Source: Gossypium raimondii
Taxonomy: Eukaryota > Streptophyta > Magnoliopsida > Malvales > Malvaceae
NCBI RefSeq assembly: GCF_025698545.1
Contig: NC_068575.1
Coordinates: 60,273,980 to 60,337,979, forward strand
Length of the DNA stretch: 64,000 nt
Direction: 5' to 3'
In this document: positions 42,218 to 53,500 of the stretch, piece after piece
Numbering within the stretch: the first letter of the stretch is position 1
How the letters are laid out: each line of letters opens with the position of its first letter
Translations under genes and position numbers: made by a program
Notes under the pieces: generated by a model
Seen by the model: the letters and a program-made list of their open reading frames with translations, nothing else
What the model was told of the DNA's origin: nothing
Databases searched by the model: none

Positions 42218-44756
42218 CATTTTTTTCTAAAACATAATTCGATCTGATTATATATATGTGTGTGTGATTTTTCTAGGATTTGTGATTTGTCAGAAACCTT
42301 CCTAGTTCATCCCTTGTAGTGAACATTTTTTTCCTCCCTAAGTAGGCAGCCATGAAAATGCCATTGAGACATTATTTGTCGTGCTTTATATTCCCCCATA
42401 AATATGGATATATTTTCATATCGTCTCATCAGAATCAATTTTACCATCCCTCCAAATGAAGCTTTATTCTAAAAAAAAGGGAAAAATGATATTCTCACCA
42501 AAAAGTGAACCATTTAAACTTCAAATGAATTACAATTGTCTATATCTGTATGAACCATGAGCAAAATCCTACCGGAAAAAAACAAGCTCAACATTTTTAA
42601 ATTCAATCTCGGTACTCAGAAAATGACACAACGCCTTTGTCACTAGGCTTGCTACTACTCCACCAACACTATCCAATTTCCAGTCATTTGACAAAGAGCC
42701 TTTTACCGTCACTCGGTTTGCTTGTTTTTTCTCTTCACTAAAATTGATAAATTAATTATCCAGAGTGTTTTTTCTCTTCTCTCCCTTAATTTAGTCAATC
42801 ATTGTTTCCTGTATATAACATCACTCATGAGTCATGTCTCAAACCCATAAAAAAGACACTCGACCCTATATAAGTTATAGAAAACTAGCCATTTATATAT
42901 ATATATATATAGCTCAAATAATGGAGGAAGCTAGAAATGGAGTTGGTTATAATCTATAAAAAAACCATTAGTCCCACAGAATATGTGCGGTGGGAGGGCT
43001 CTACCTTTCAAGCTAGAAAAAAAGAAAAAAGACTGCATTAAGGGAGTATATAAATATAAATATATGTAATAATGATGTAAAAATTAACAAAGCAAAGTGG
43101 GCTAACTATTGAAGTGCAGCAGGCTGAACTTTTGAAGAATGATGAGTAGATCATCAAACAAACAAAAAACAGATCACACATCGATTTTTGTGAATATTAA
43201 TTCTATGCTTTTAGGATATAAATTTGAATTTTATTTACGATTTTATATTATATTTTAAATTGTATATTATAAGGGAGTGCATCCCACTGAAACAAAGCCT
43301 CTATACGGTCCCTCGTATTTTTATCTTTTTCTTCTTTTTCTTTGCCATGAAAGGATATGAAAGCCATAAAACTAGGAAAAGGGTGACCATGGTACAGTGG
43401 GACAACGTAACCCTTTTTATAAACCACCACCACCATAACTCTAACACACATTATATATATGTATAAAGAGCTAAAAGATTCGTTTCAGTAAAGTAAAATT
43501 AATAGGCAAACATGAAAGATATGTCTTACTATATATGTTATCAATACAATAAAATTATATAAAATAACTTGAACATGCCTTGATTTTACAAAACATACAT
43601 AAGTTTTCAATTTGAACAAAAAACAGGCAGGAAATCAAAAGTGAAAAGCAGTCAACACATTGTGGAAAAGGTCATTCTTCTGTCAGGAATTGGTAACTTT
43701 TTTTTTTTTATTAATTGTAAAATATTTTGCTTTTTATGACTTCTATGATTAAGGTTTTAATAAAATTCTAGGGATCAATCCCCACACAAAATTGTGCACC
43801 CAAAAGCAATGATTGGGGAATTTGGGACATCTTCCACCTTTACCATACCCCTAATTTTTTTCAATTAATAAATTTACCTTTGGCTTTAAATGTATTCATT
43901 TATAAATTATAAGCTTATGCAAATTGTCGAAGAACCCTAATTAAAGAAAGAAATGTTTTTTTTTTTCCATGTGAGAGAGCACTAATAAAAGAAAGAAAAG
44001 AAAAAGGCTTCAGCAAAACACTGAAATCTCCCATCGCCTGAAATGATTAAAGAAAGAAATGGGTTTTTATTTTATTTTAAATATACTCAAGAAAATAAAT
44101 TCAATGGAGACAAGAGATAATTGGGGTTGTAGCTTGGAGGATTAGAGCATGTTCCACCACAACAAAAATTTGTGTACCAATCATTTGATCAAAGTTTTCA
44201 TTAGCTACTCCACAAATTAAGCACCTAAGGAAATTTAATCAAACAACCTATATTCAACCTTTTTATCACTTAATCATATGAATTAACTTAATTATGATTT
44301 TAGCACTTTCCATTTGGAATTCTTTTCTAAAATTATGATAAATCAAAACTAAACCGATACTGAAAATTGAACGATTCTATTGCAACAAGTCCCACAAATT
44401 TCACTCTGAATAATATTTCTCATTAAGAAATTGCTTTTCTTGTTTTCGTTGTCCATTTTTCTAAAATTTGAAGGTACGGAAATATGATTAAAGGAATACT
44501 ATTGTGAGTTTACTAATTATAAAAGCTAAGATCCATTCTCTTAAACCTAAAAAGTAAAAGTTTCATTCTAATATAACATTCGGATTCCAAATCTATCACT
44601 CAGTTCTTTTTATAAATATAATAAAAGTAATTAATATGATCAACTCATTACTTCAGCAAGGAAATGGATTGGATAAAAAAACAAAAGAAATTCTTGAATT
44701 AATAAATAAATAAATAAAGAATTGAATTGAATAAAAGAAATGGGGCGGTGAGTAGG
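42218..44756. other. Long spacer without a supported gene
   Basis: AT-rich; includes an AT microsatellite near 42895-42912 and several homopolymer runs. The 80-codon open frame at 43224-43466 has no family similarity and contains a poly-Phe and poly-His run typical of chance translation of T- and CAC-rich DNA. No RNA gene was recognised. Confidence 0.45.
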
Positions 44757-45075
44757 GGTATTCAAACTTTGGTTAAGAATCGATCTAATTTGATTAATTG
44801 GTCGGTTAACCGATCTAGTTCAATCGGATGCCGGTTAAAGGTTTTTTAGAATTTCGGTTAACGGTCAATTCGGTTCGAAATCGGATAATTAACCGAATTT
44901 AATAAATAATATTAGGCTATTACTAATTCGGTTAATTCAGTCAAAAAAACAAAACATATAAATTTTGGTTAACCGACTGAATTAACTGAAATATTTCGGT
45001 TCAATTAATGGCTAAAAGAATAAAATGTTCCGTTAATTCTAATAATACTAGTTTGATTCAATTAATCGATCTTTG
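44757..45075. mobile_element. Relative of the GGTTAA-rich MITE
   Basis: Begins TAGGGGTATTCAAACTTTGG and ends with a decayed inverse (ATCGATCTTTGAAAACGCC). The interior repeats CGGTTAACCGA-type words as in the element at 39424-40131. The ends have diverged and no clear duplication is visible. Confidence 0.55.
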
Positions 45076-45105
45076 AAAACGCCAAGCCGTGGGTTTAAGA
45101 AATTA

Positions 45106-45217
45106 AGAGTGAGTTTAGACAGGTGCGTTTAGTTTGTTTTTTGTCTCACACTATATTATTTAATCTTACCGCCACTACTATTTGTACGTAAACACAACAT
45201 CCATCTAACCCCGCTCT
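45106..45217. mobile_element. Small MITE with inverted ends
   Basis: A 112-base unit starts AGAGTGAGTTTAGACAGG and ends with the near inverse of AGAGCGGGGTTAGATGGATG. The inside, TTTTGTCTCACACTATA and TTACCGCCAC, resembles short hAT-type MITEs common in cotton relatives; that last point is from memory. It lies about 310 bases upstream of the DUF617 gene. Confidence 0.5.
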
Positions 45218-45528
45218 AAATAAAAAATGGTAAGAAGAGAATTAGGTGGAATACAAATTAGTAATAAAGTTAATGAATTAATATAAAAAAATTATAAACG
45301 TTCCTAAATCGGCTGGTGGGGCAGCTTTATGTTTCTTTTGTCAGGATTGTCATTCACTAAACCAAAGAACTAGAAACAAAGAATTTAATAGCCCCAACAA
45401 TTAAATAATTAATAATAAAAGCATGAACTGTTTTTCACACTGTCTTTTATTCTTTTAAGGAGAGATAGCTACTCTTGCCCCCAGTAATCTTTGTTTTTAT
45501 CTTCTCCCCTTCATATCTTAAGCCAGGT

Positions 45529-46305
45529 ATGGCAACATCCTCTCAAGACTCTTCCTCTTCCAAGAGACACTTCCATTGGACTAACAAAGTTGCAACCGAA
45601 GATACCGAAGCCTCTTCGACAACACCTAATGAGGATGACAAGAATGGAAGATCAGGTATTAAAACCCATGTTTCTTTGTCCACACCAAGGAAGAAAAAGC
45701 TTCCGGCTGCTGCTGTTTCCATCGCAAGGCTCCGATCTGCTGTTTCATCTTTTAGGAAGAGCCGTTCGAGCCTTCCTTTTGGCCTCGGGTCACGAGTGAT
45801 CGGTACTCTTTTTGGTTACAGGCGAGGACACGTTCACTTCGCCTTGCAGAAAGAAGCCGGTTCCCCACCAGCTTTCCTCGTCGAACTGACGACGCCCATA
45901 AGTGGTTTGGTTCGGGAAATGGCGTCCGGGTTGGTCAGGATTGCTCTAGAGTGCGATAAACCCAAAGCAGAAGACCATAATAAAAAGGGTACTACTGTAG
46001 TGAGATTGTTAGAAGAGTCCACTTGGAGAACTTACTGCAATGGAAAGAAATGTGGGTTTGCTACGAGGAGGGACTGTGGTGACAAAGAATGGAAGATTTT
46101 GAAAGCTGTGGAACCAATCTCCACTGGAGCAGGGGTTTTACCGGCCGGGAATGAAGTTGAAGCTGGTCCTGACGGTGGTGAACTTATGTATATGAGGGCT
46201 AAGTTCGAGAGAATTGTTGGGTCAAGAGATTCAGAAGCTTTCTATATGATGAATCCTGATAGCAATGGAACACCTGAACTTAGTATCTATTTGCTTAGAG
46301 TTTGA
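45529..46305 (+). CDS. MIZU-KUSSEI 1-like protein (DUF617)
   Basis: Single-exon plant gene of 258 residues. The Arabidopsis founder, MIZ1, is needed for root hydrotropism and sits on the cytosolic face of the ER; most other family members have no assigned role. The N-terminal about 90 residues are Ser/Thr/Lys-rich and low-complexity. The DUF617 domain follows: GSRVIGTLFGYRRGHVHFAL, PPAFLVELTTPISGLVREMA, SGLVRIALEC, then LLEESTWRTYCNGKKCGFA, MYMRAKFERIVGSRDSEAFY and the terminal MNPDSNGTPELSIYLLRV. Start: the ATG of MATSSQDSSSS at 45529. An in-frame extension to 45475 begins with TTG, not ATG, so it was not used. The length and the complete domain indicate a functional gene. Confidence 0.92.
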   Translation: MATSSQDSSSSKRHFHWTNKVATEDTEASSTTPNEDDKNGRSGIKTHVSLSTPRKKKLPAAAVSIARLRSAVSSFRKSRSSLPFGLGSRVIGTLFGYRRGHVHFALQKEAGSPPAFLVELTTPISGLVREMASGLVRIALECDKPKAEDHNKKGTTVVRLLEESTWRTYCNGKKCGFATRRDCGDKEWKILKAVEPISTGAGVLPAGNEVEAGPDGGELMYMRAKFERIVGSRDSEAFYMMNPDSNGTPELSIYLLRV

Positions 46306-47382
46306 AAGTTACATTCCCATGGAAGATCTGAGCTTATTTTGCTTTTTTTTAAGGGGTATACATGTGATAATTCGTCTTGCTTTCATTTAGAGCCATGGAA
46401 ATTGGGGGTTTAATTGTACTAGTGTTTTTCTTTGTGTTAGTTTAGGTGGGAGGGGTGAAATACATTATAACATGATGATGGTGATGATGGTAGGTGGGGG
46501 GGGGGGGTCTTAAAAGCTGTGTATATGTACAGTTTTCTTCTTCAGTCTTTGATCAAGTAAATGAGGCACTGTGCCTAGTGCATGCACTCAGTGACTATCT
46601 TTTCCCATTTTGATCAAGTAATAGGGCCATTCCACACTTATATAGATATCATCATTTAATTATAAAAAAAAATGTGTTGAATACATGATTTCATCTCATA
46701 AATTCAATCAAAATTTACAGATCTATCCAACTACCATATGGAAGTACCATTACAGAATTGGTCTAAACTCCATTCAAGTTTTTTTCTTCATAAAATCCAT
46801 TTAAGTTTCAAACATTAAAATTTTAAAAATATGAAGATAACTTGGGTTTAAATATATTTAAATGTATTTTTTTCTGATTTAAGGTTTGAGAAAGGATTAT
46901 AAGTATTGTATTAAAAAATTAAAAATATTTTTTAATAATTAAATTTATTATACTTAAAATCAAATCCAACCAATATAATAGCTTAAATCGACAACTAAAG
47001 ATCATAAAATTCGGTTTTTGAGTTTGGGTATTTTTGTTAACATTGTGAGTGGCTCTTTGGGTGTGCATTGGCGGCAGTGGGCAAAGCCAGAATACGGCCT
47101 TCAATTGTTATAAAAGCCCAGTGTCATGTTTCGTAAAACGAGAATACGGGCTGTCCACCTGGGTATTATGTAAGGCCTCTCAGCCTAGCAATCCAAACAC
47201 AATTTATAATTACAGTTCAACTTTTGAAACCCAACCAGCCATCACTACCAAAAGAATATATTTCAGTGGTTGAAATTAGTCCATAAGACTCGTCGTTATA
47301 AATGATCCAAGGATATGATGTTTACACAAAAAGGAAGCAAAAATAATCACCATAATTAACCTAACTTAAACTTTAGTATTAG
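46306..47382. other. Spacer between convergent DUF617 and CML genes
   Basis: Holds both 3' untranslated regions. A 12-base G run lies at 46496-46507, after ATGATG repeats. The part near 47040-47280 is less AT-rich, probably the CML 3' flank. No other gene is supported. Confidence 0.45.
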
Positions 47383-47871
47383 TTAAGATGATGATAAAGA
47401 AATGCCCAGAAATTCCAAGGCCGACTTTGCCATTACAGAAGAAAACTCATTGAAGCTAATGACACCATCCCCATCGGCATCAGCCTCTTTTATCATATCC
47501 GTTAACTCTTTATACGTCAACGGATGACCCATTTTCGCCATGCAACCAGCCAGCTCCGCCGCCGTGATATACCCATTTCCGTCGCGGTCGAACAACCGAA
47601 AAACCTCCGTGAGTTGCTCTTGGTTCACCAGTATCTCATCTTTCATTGTAGGCAATATAGTATTGGCTAGTTCATCGAATTCCACCGCACCGTTGCCGTT
47701 GGAATCCATTTTGGCTAACAGCGCATGGATTTGATCACCCGATGGCTTCAGCCCTAGCGATCTCAATAACGCCGCCAGCTCGAGAACGGTGAGGCTTCCG
47801 TCGGAATCCATGTCGAACCTCGCGAAAATGTCCTTCAACTGCTTCAGTTGTTCAACTCGTAATGCCACCAT
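47383..47871 (-). CDS. Calmodulin-like calcium sensor with four EF-hands (CML15/16/18-like)
   Basis: Single-exon gene, 162 residues. Four canonical 12-residue EF-hand loops are visible: residues 20-31 DMDSDGSLTVLE, 56-67 DSNGNGAVEFDE, 95-106 DRDGNGYITAAE and 131-142 DADGDGVISFNE. All have Asp at position 1, Gly at 6 and Glu at 12, so all four should bind calcium. The N-terminus MVALRVEQLKQLKDIFARFD and the C-terminal ALEFLGISLSSS tail are like the Arabidopsis CML15, 16 and 18 group. The protein has no signal peptide or lipidation motif and should act in the cytosol or nucleus as a calcium-dependent regulator; the partner is unknown. The start is the first ATG. Confidence 0.93.
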   Translation of the reverse strand: MVALRVEQLKQLKDIFARFDMDSDGSLTVLELAALLRSLGLKPSGDQIHALLAKMDSNGNGAVEFDELANTILPTMKDEILVNQEQLTEVFRLFDRDGNGYITAAELAGCMAKMGHPLTYKELTDMIKEADADGDGVISFNEFSSVMAKSALEFLGISLSSS

Positions 47872-50354
47872 TTTTATCCAAATATTTCCTTACAAAAAAC
47901 AAGACAATATGTGTTACTGTCTTTACAATGAAACAATGATTATGACAACGTCGGTGATGGCTCCGGCCGGCAACAATGTAAGAAGAAGAACAAGGGCATA
48001 GACAAATTGTAGTAGCTAAACTATGAAAGAAAATGGTCCTTTTTTAGTATTTTTGGGAGAGAGAGTAGTTTAAATTTTACTTTTGCGGTGACATTAAAAA
48101 TAGAAACCTTGTCGTCGTCGGTGGATTTATTTAATTTTTTTTCTTTAATTATACATGTTCATACGAGTTTCACGGAAACCTCGTAGTACTACTAATCTTT
48201 TTGTTTTTTGTTTTTTTGGATAAATTTATTTAAGGGATTTTATTATATTTTATTTATTTATTTCTTAAACAAAATTCTAGACTCTATGGTACCATATGTT
48301 TATAAGTTAAAAATAATACAATAAATAATCTAGTAATTTTGTTTAGAATTAAAAAAATTCAATTTAAGCGAAATTACTTAACCTAAAATTTAAATAACAA
48401 TAAATATTAAATCATTTTTAAAACAGATCCTAAAAATTCCGGAAATTATTAGCTTGATTTTAGTGCTAAATTAAAGAAATTACTTAACCTAATTATGGTT
48501 ATATATTTAATATTAATGAAAGTGAAGCTCAAATTTTTATATAATTCTCATGGTTATTTGCTGCACTGTCATTGTCGGTACAACATGCCATTTATTAATA
48601 TATGCTATACAACTAAAACCCGTTGGTTTTGTTTCCAATCATTGATTATTGAATGTAGTCATTTGTAGGGTGCCCACAACAAAATTTAAAATAATAATGG
48701 TTTTAAATTAATTATTTCTCAAGATTTTTAAGATAAATAAAAGTAGAAAAATTTAATATTTTAATAACCTGTTAAACAAATGCTAATAGACATCAATAAG
48801 GTTGTTTTTTTTTTTGAAATATTTAATCTACAGTCACTGTTTTATATTTAATTGATTATTTTCATCAAATTAAATAAAAATAATATTGCATTAATGGTAG
48901 ATTTATTTCCTTTAGAAATATCACGGCACTAATTGATATATTTTTCTTTCCTTAACTTAAGTTTAGGAGGTAAATTAATTTCTTAAAAATTAATTATGAA
49001 ATTAAATCATAAATATGGTCCTATGGATGAGAAATTAAATTGATGTTGAAAATAATGTTTGAAAGATTTATATATGCAGTATGTATGAAATTAAAATAAA
49101 AATGAGTTAAAATTGTAAAAAAAAAGAAATTTTAAATAGAAAATACACTAGATTAAGAATATTAAATGTATTCCGATTATTTATTATGGTGTTGTCATTT
49201 TCTTAAGTTAATGTTGAGTTGATTTTAACACCAACTCGCTTGTCAACATTATCAATATATACAAACAACGTGAAAGAAACAATTGTAAAATATTGAACTG
49301 TATAAAGATATTAAAAGGTTTGGGGAAAGAAACCAACACACCACACTTCATGGTTAATTTTTTAAAAAATTACTTATACAAGAGTATTTTTTTTATAAAG
49401 TAATAATTATGTTTCATATTTATTTAAAATTAACCTTCTTTTGCAAATTATGCCCTTAGCTTAATTTACATTGTTGCCATAGCAGCAATTAGGAGGATGT
49501 GGGTTTGAAAGTGTTTTTCCTCTGGTTTTAGGATTAGAGAGGGATTTTGGGTAGAAGTAGGCATTATACCCTATTTGTTTTAACAATTATATCATACAAG
49601 ACGTAGAAAAATACAATGGTAGCGATTTACACCGTAAGAGATGCAAAAAACTATTGGAATAGATGCAGTTCACATCATAAATGATGCAAAGAGCTACTAG
49701 AATGAAGGTTTAAAAGTGTTGAGGTCGAATTTTAGTAGTGTAAGCACTATGTTTGTTGTGTGTGTTCTAGCTCTTTTTGTCACGATCCCGAGTAAGAGTA
49801 TTTATAGAATGACAAATGTCAACTAAAAGTACTGTTGCATTCAACTTGAAGGAACTAAATGAGGCATTCGTTAGGTTGGGAGTGCGACGATTGATGAGTA
49901 TTGTAAAGAACATTTTCCCATATATTTTTTGTAGATTGTTTGGGTCAACTTATCATGACAGGTATATTTAAATGAGACACTCTTATAAAGAGATCACATG
50001 ATTGAATTTTGTCGTATTCTTATAATATTTGTTGATAATTTGATTTTGATTCCAACTTAATATTTTTCTACTAAATAATATAAATTAAAAATACAAAAGT
50101 TTAACTAAGCTTACATATATACACTAATGCAGTTGACTACATAACTCAATCTACTCAACAATGACAGAGCCAAATTCAAATTTCCTCCACCTTAAGCTAA
50201 ACAACATAAATATCTCATTTAAGACTTTAGTACCTTCAAAAGTTTTATAAAAATAATTTTGTAATTTTACAATACAATAAAGACAATTAATCATAAACAC
50301 TTGTAATTTTTTTTTTCAGAAACATAATAAAAATTAATTATAAAAAACTATTTA
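47872..50354. other. AT-rich spacer upstream of CML, with dispersed repeat
   Basis: The first few hundred bases are the CML promoter side. About 49000-49330 is a copy of the dispersed repeat also seen at 21280-21671 (TATGGTGTTGTCATT and neighbouring blocks). About 49570-49810 is less AT-rich, with recurring GATGCAAA words (AAGAGATGCAAAAAACT, AATGATGCAAAGAGCT), and may be a decayed retroelement piece; the family is unclear. No gene is supported. Confidence 0.45.
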
Positions 50355-52042
50355 TTAGCAACAAAAAGCACAACAACCGAGCATGTAAATGAGAATTAAG
50401 AAAGCTAAGAGACAGATATTGATTAACGCCAAAGCCTTCCATTCCCTCTTTAGGTTTTCAACCACCCCAACTTTGCATGAATCGCACTCAAAGCACATCT
50501 TATCCCCATCATTGCTCCATTTCTTACAGTCCTTGTTTTTCGACGACGGTCCCGATTTCGGCACTTCCCACACTGACTTGTTCTTCTGTGTAAACCCACA
50601 CACATCCGGCGGCTTACAACACGCTTCCTGCCAAAAAAGAAAAAGAAAACCCGGATTATTATAAGTTAAAGAATTTGAATCCCAAGCAAAGAAGGTATAC
50701 ATATGTAAAAGACCGTATTTAGAATACAGAAATGTGTTTAATAATAACATATTATAAGCAAAAAAAATTAAAATATTCTTGAATAATATAATTTATTTTA
50801 ATTACAAAAGATACTTTCGTAATATTTTTAATTGAGTTGGTGCCAGTTGACTCGTGACTACAACTCGCTTAAAGGCTTAAATAGAAGTATATATAGATAC
50901 ACAAAAAATAGAAGTAATAAAGTGTATATAATAAAATTAAAATGTATAAATAAATTAAAGTAAAAATTTGATTGAGTGGTTAATTTAAGCTTTTACTTAA
51001 TGGCATAGATTCAAATTCGTTCGTATGTATATTTTTATTTTTTAAATAAAAAATAAAATACTCTCGAATAATATATCTTATTTTAATTATTACAGAACAT
51101 TTTCGTAAATTTTATAAGCTCGGCATGTCCGGAAGCATAGGAGAACATTCTTTTGCTGATATTATTACCGATATTCAATATTGGATCATTCATGGTATTA
51201 CTATACCTTTCCTATTCATCCCAGGTTGGTTATTCGTCAACACAGGTTTTGCTTATAATGTTTTTGGAAGCCCTCATCTAAACGAGTATTTTACAAGAGC
51301 CGATAATGAATTTCATTAATAACTTGCCGTTTTGATTCTTTGGAACAACTTGATGAATTTAGTAGATCTTTTTAGAAAGACTCAATAATCATAGATCAAA
51401 CCTATCTAATTTTTATGGTGCAATAATTAATTTGATGTCTGATTGATTCATTACACCGACTCAGTGAGGCTTAAATAATAGAATATATGTAATTATAATG
51501 TATACCTGTAATGCAGGGAGGCTCTTGTTATAAACCTCGATGTCAGGGACCTGATCCACTAACACCAAGAAGTTAAATTCAAGTTTATATTCGTCGGTGG
51601 TACAAAGCCTGGCATCAATGAGACAACTCTTGATCTTTTTCCAGTTATTCTCCTTATTGACTTTTTTTGCCAACCAATTGGAAAAATCCATGGGGTTTTT
51701 GGGTTCAATGACTTTCTCGCTATCGGCGATGGTTTTCCCGACGGCTTGGTTGGTGATCATGAAAACGAAGATGGTGAAAGCGATGACACCGAGTATCAAA
51801 AGGAACATGAGGGTCAAATAAATGTACATGCAGAAGGTGCTGCTGCATGAGGTTCCCATTATTCCTATAAGGGAAAGGATGAGCAAAAGACCACCCATCA
51901 CAATTAACGGGGTGGTTAAAACTTTCTCGCAATCGCTGTTACCATTGATGTTGAGGTAAGCACCAGATATGACGAAACCTATGCCTACTGTTAGCAATAC
52001 GCTGTTCAGCAACCCTACGAAGCAATTGCAGATACAACCCAT
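50355..52042 (-). CDS. TET: Tetraspanin (TET8/9-like)
   Basis: Four-pass membrane protein of the plasma membrane and exosome-type vesicles. Two exons, 51506-52042 and 50355-50627, joined in frame to 269 residues. Transmembrane helices fall at about residues 8-30, 46-67, 72-97 and 245-266. The large extracellular loop carries [20 protein letters not shown], then [20 protein letters not shown] and paired cysteines. The plant signature GCCK(R)P reads ACCKPP here, with the intron falling immediately before GAAGCG. The C-terminal tail is short (GCCAFCC), with Cys residues that could be palmitoylated. Order of motifs and sequence resemble Arabidopsis TET7/8/9. The 878-base intron contains a dispersed repeat and a chloroplast-derived psbE-psbF piece in antisense orientation. 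Confidence 0.92.
50780..51120. repeat. Dispersed repeat copy in the tetraspanin intron
   Basis: Two stretches match each other and the repeat around the solo LTR: TTATTTTAATTACAAAAGA and GAGTTGGTGCCAGTTGACTC near 50790-50850, and TTATTTTAATTATTACAGA near 51080. The equivalents at 24680-24720 are TTATTTTAATTGTGCAAAAA and CCGAGTTGGTGA. Confidence 0.5.
51125..51425 (+). pseudogene. psbE: Nuclear copy of chloroplast psbE-psbF (NUPT)
   Basis: The translation [20 protein letters not shown] ... [20 protein letters not shown] ... NEYFTRA matches the alpha subunit of cytochrome b559, with changes such as R-to-H and S-to-N that disturb conserved positions. After a small indel near 51300-51325, the C-terminus continues in another frame as [15 protein letters not shown] and a TAG at 51373-51375. 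The short psbE-psbF spacer and the start of psbF (equivalent to TIDRTYPIF) follow, with the psbF ATG changed to ATA. Plastid gene order and orientation are kept. It is therefore transferred plastid DNA and not a working gene. It lies in the tetraspanin intron, opposite in strand. Confidence 0.92.
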
Positions 52043-53400
52043 ATTATTTCTTATTTCTTGTGTTTTTTTTTTTTTTGCTAGAATATTAATAATAATAATA
52101 ATAACATTTGTTGTTGGGTTTTCTTTTTTTTGAAAGGTTTTGAAAAGAAAAAATATGGGTTCTGAATTTGGATTTTGGGTTTAAAGATTAGATTTTCTTC
52201 TTTCTTTTTTTTTTTTTTTTTTGTGATTGCTTGGTTTGCTTATAAGAGAATTGGGTTGATGCAGCGAAGAAAAGGGAAAATCTGCGTACAGAATTTATTT
52301 TAGCAGTTTTTTCGGTTACGTGAAAAACGGATTTTTTTCTTTTATTTTCCTTTTTGTCGGGGTGGGGTTATGATGCTGCCAAGTGGCAAATTCACGGAAA
52401 ATGTTCGACAGGCTAAAATTAATGATGTTTATACGTACTAAGCGTTGGAGGTGCTAACAAATTACTTTTAACATTGAAGTATTTAGGTAACGCTGTTAAA
52501 ATTTCAGTTAAAATTAAATTAATTGATCAAATTGATTTAATTCGGTTGGAGGTCGGTTAATGATTTTTTTATAAATTTAGTTATTGATTAATTCGGTTGT
52601 AAAATCGGGTAATTAATTGAATTAATTAAACTTAATATTTAATAATACAAATTATATCTAATTTTAGTTCAATTAATTTGGTTAATTTAGTCTAATAAAC
52701 ATTATCAATTTATTTATTTTTATATATTTTAAACTTATTTTAACAAAAAAACAAAAATATATAAATTTTAGTTACTTCGATTAAATGACCGAATTAATCG
52801 AAATATTTCGTTCAGTTAATTTTTTTAAAAATTCAGTTCGATTAACCGTTAAAGAATTAAAATTCGGTTAATTTAATTAATACTAATTTGATTCAATTAA
52901 GTGTTTGATCATCTCTAATTTTTAAGATTGTGATTGTTTATAGGTCAAGATCTTGATTGTTTGTATCAAATCAGATTGATCATTGGATCAAAATTGATTA
53001 AAGTATTAAGCTATATAAAAATATTAGATCAATTGATTCAAAAATTGATACGAAACTGCCCATATTGTACTTGTACGTCTTTATAAAATGACACTTTCAA
53101 AAAAAATATAAAATCGGCTCAATTATTGTGAAGAAAAGATCAAGTTTAATATATTCGATATAAGCGTCCAACATGCATATGTTCAATTTTTTCTTTCTTT
53201 AGAAGATTTTTGAAAATTCACATTCTCGTACCCACAGCATCCAAATACGTGTTGAGCAAGGACATTGGAGATCATACAACCTACTGAAGATGTCTGATCA
53301 TACAATTTTATGGTTACTCTTTTTCTTTTTCTTTTTCAATTACATGTATTGATCAAAGAGCAAAGCCATGTTTAAAGCTCATTGAAAGAGCATATTTCAG
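52043..53400. other. Tetraspanin upstream region and MITE relative
   Basis: About 52050-52260 is the tetraspanin 5' leader and promoter side, with long A/T homopolymers and TAATAATAATAATAA. A palindromic CTTATAAG at 52239-52246 could be the TATA box. About 52470-52920 is a diverged member of the GGTTAA-rich MITE family, listed separately. The rest shows no gene. Confidence 0.45.
52470..52920. mobile_element. Diverged GGTTAA-rich MITE relative
   Basis: Contains TTCGGTTGGAGGTCGGTTAA, TTAACCGTTAAAGAATT and AATTCGGTTAATTTAATTAA in the same order as the elements at 39424-40131 and 44757-45075. Ends are eroded; no target duplication is recognisable. Confidence 0.5.
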
Positions 53401-53500
53401 ATTTGCATGTGATTGAGGCCATGACTTATCTTCTCAAAGCTTTCCCTAGATTCAGGCCAAAGAACTGAGCAGCCAACATGATATTTATATATACCAAACC

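Noticed and set aside
43224-43466. 80-codon plus-strand open frame with Phe and His runs
   Set aside because: Composition reflects T-rich and CAC-repeat DNA; no homolog recognised.
45475-45528. N-terminal extension of the DUF617 gene
   Set aside because: The extended frame begins with TTG, not ATG; the ATG at 45529 is the sensible plant start.
51125-51319. psbE as a functional gene
   Set aside because: Frame shift, altered conserved residues and lost psbF start show it is transferred plastid DNA.
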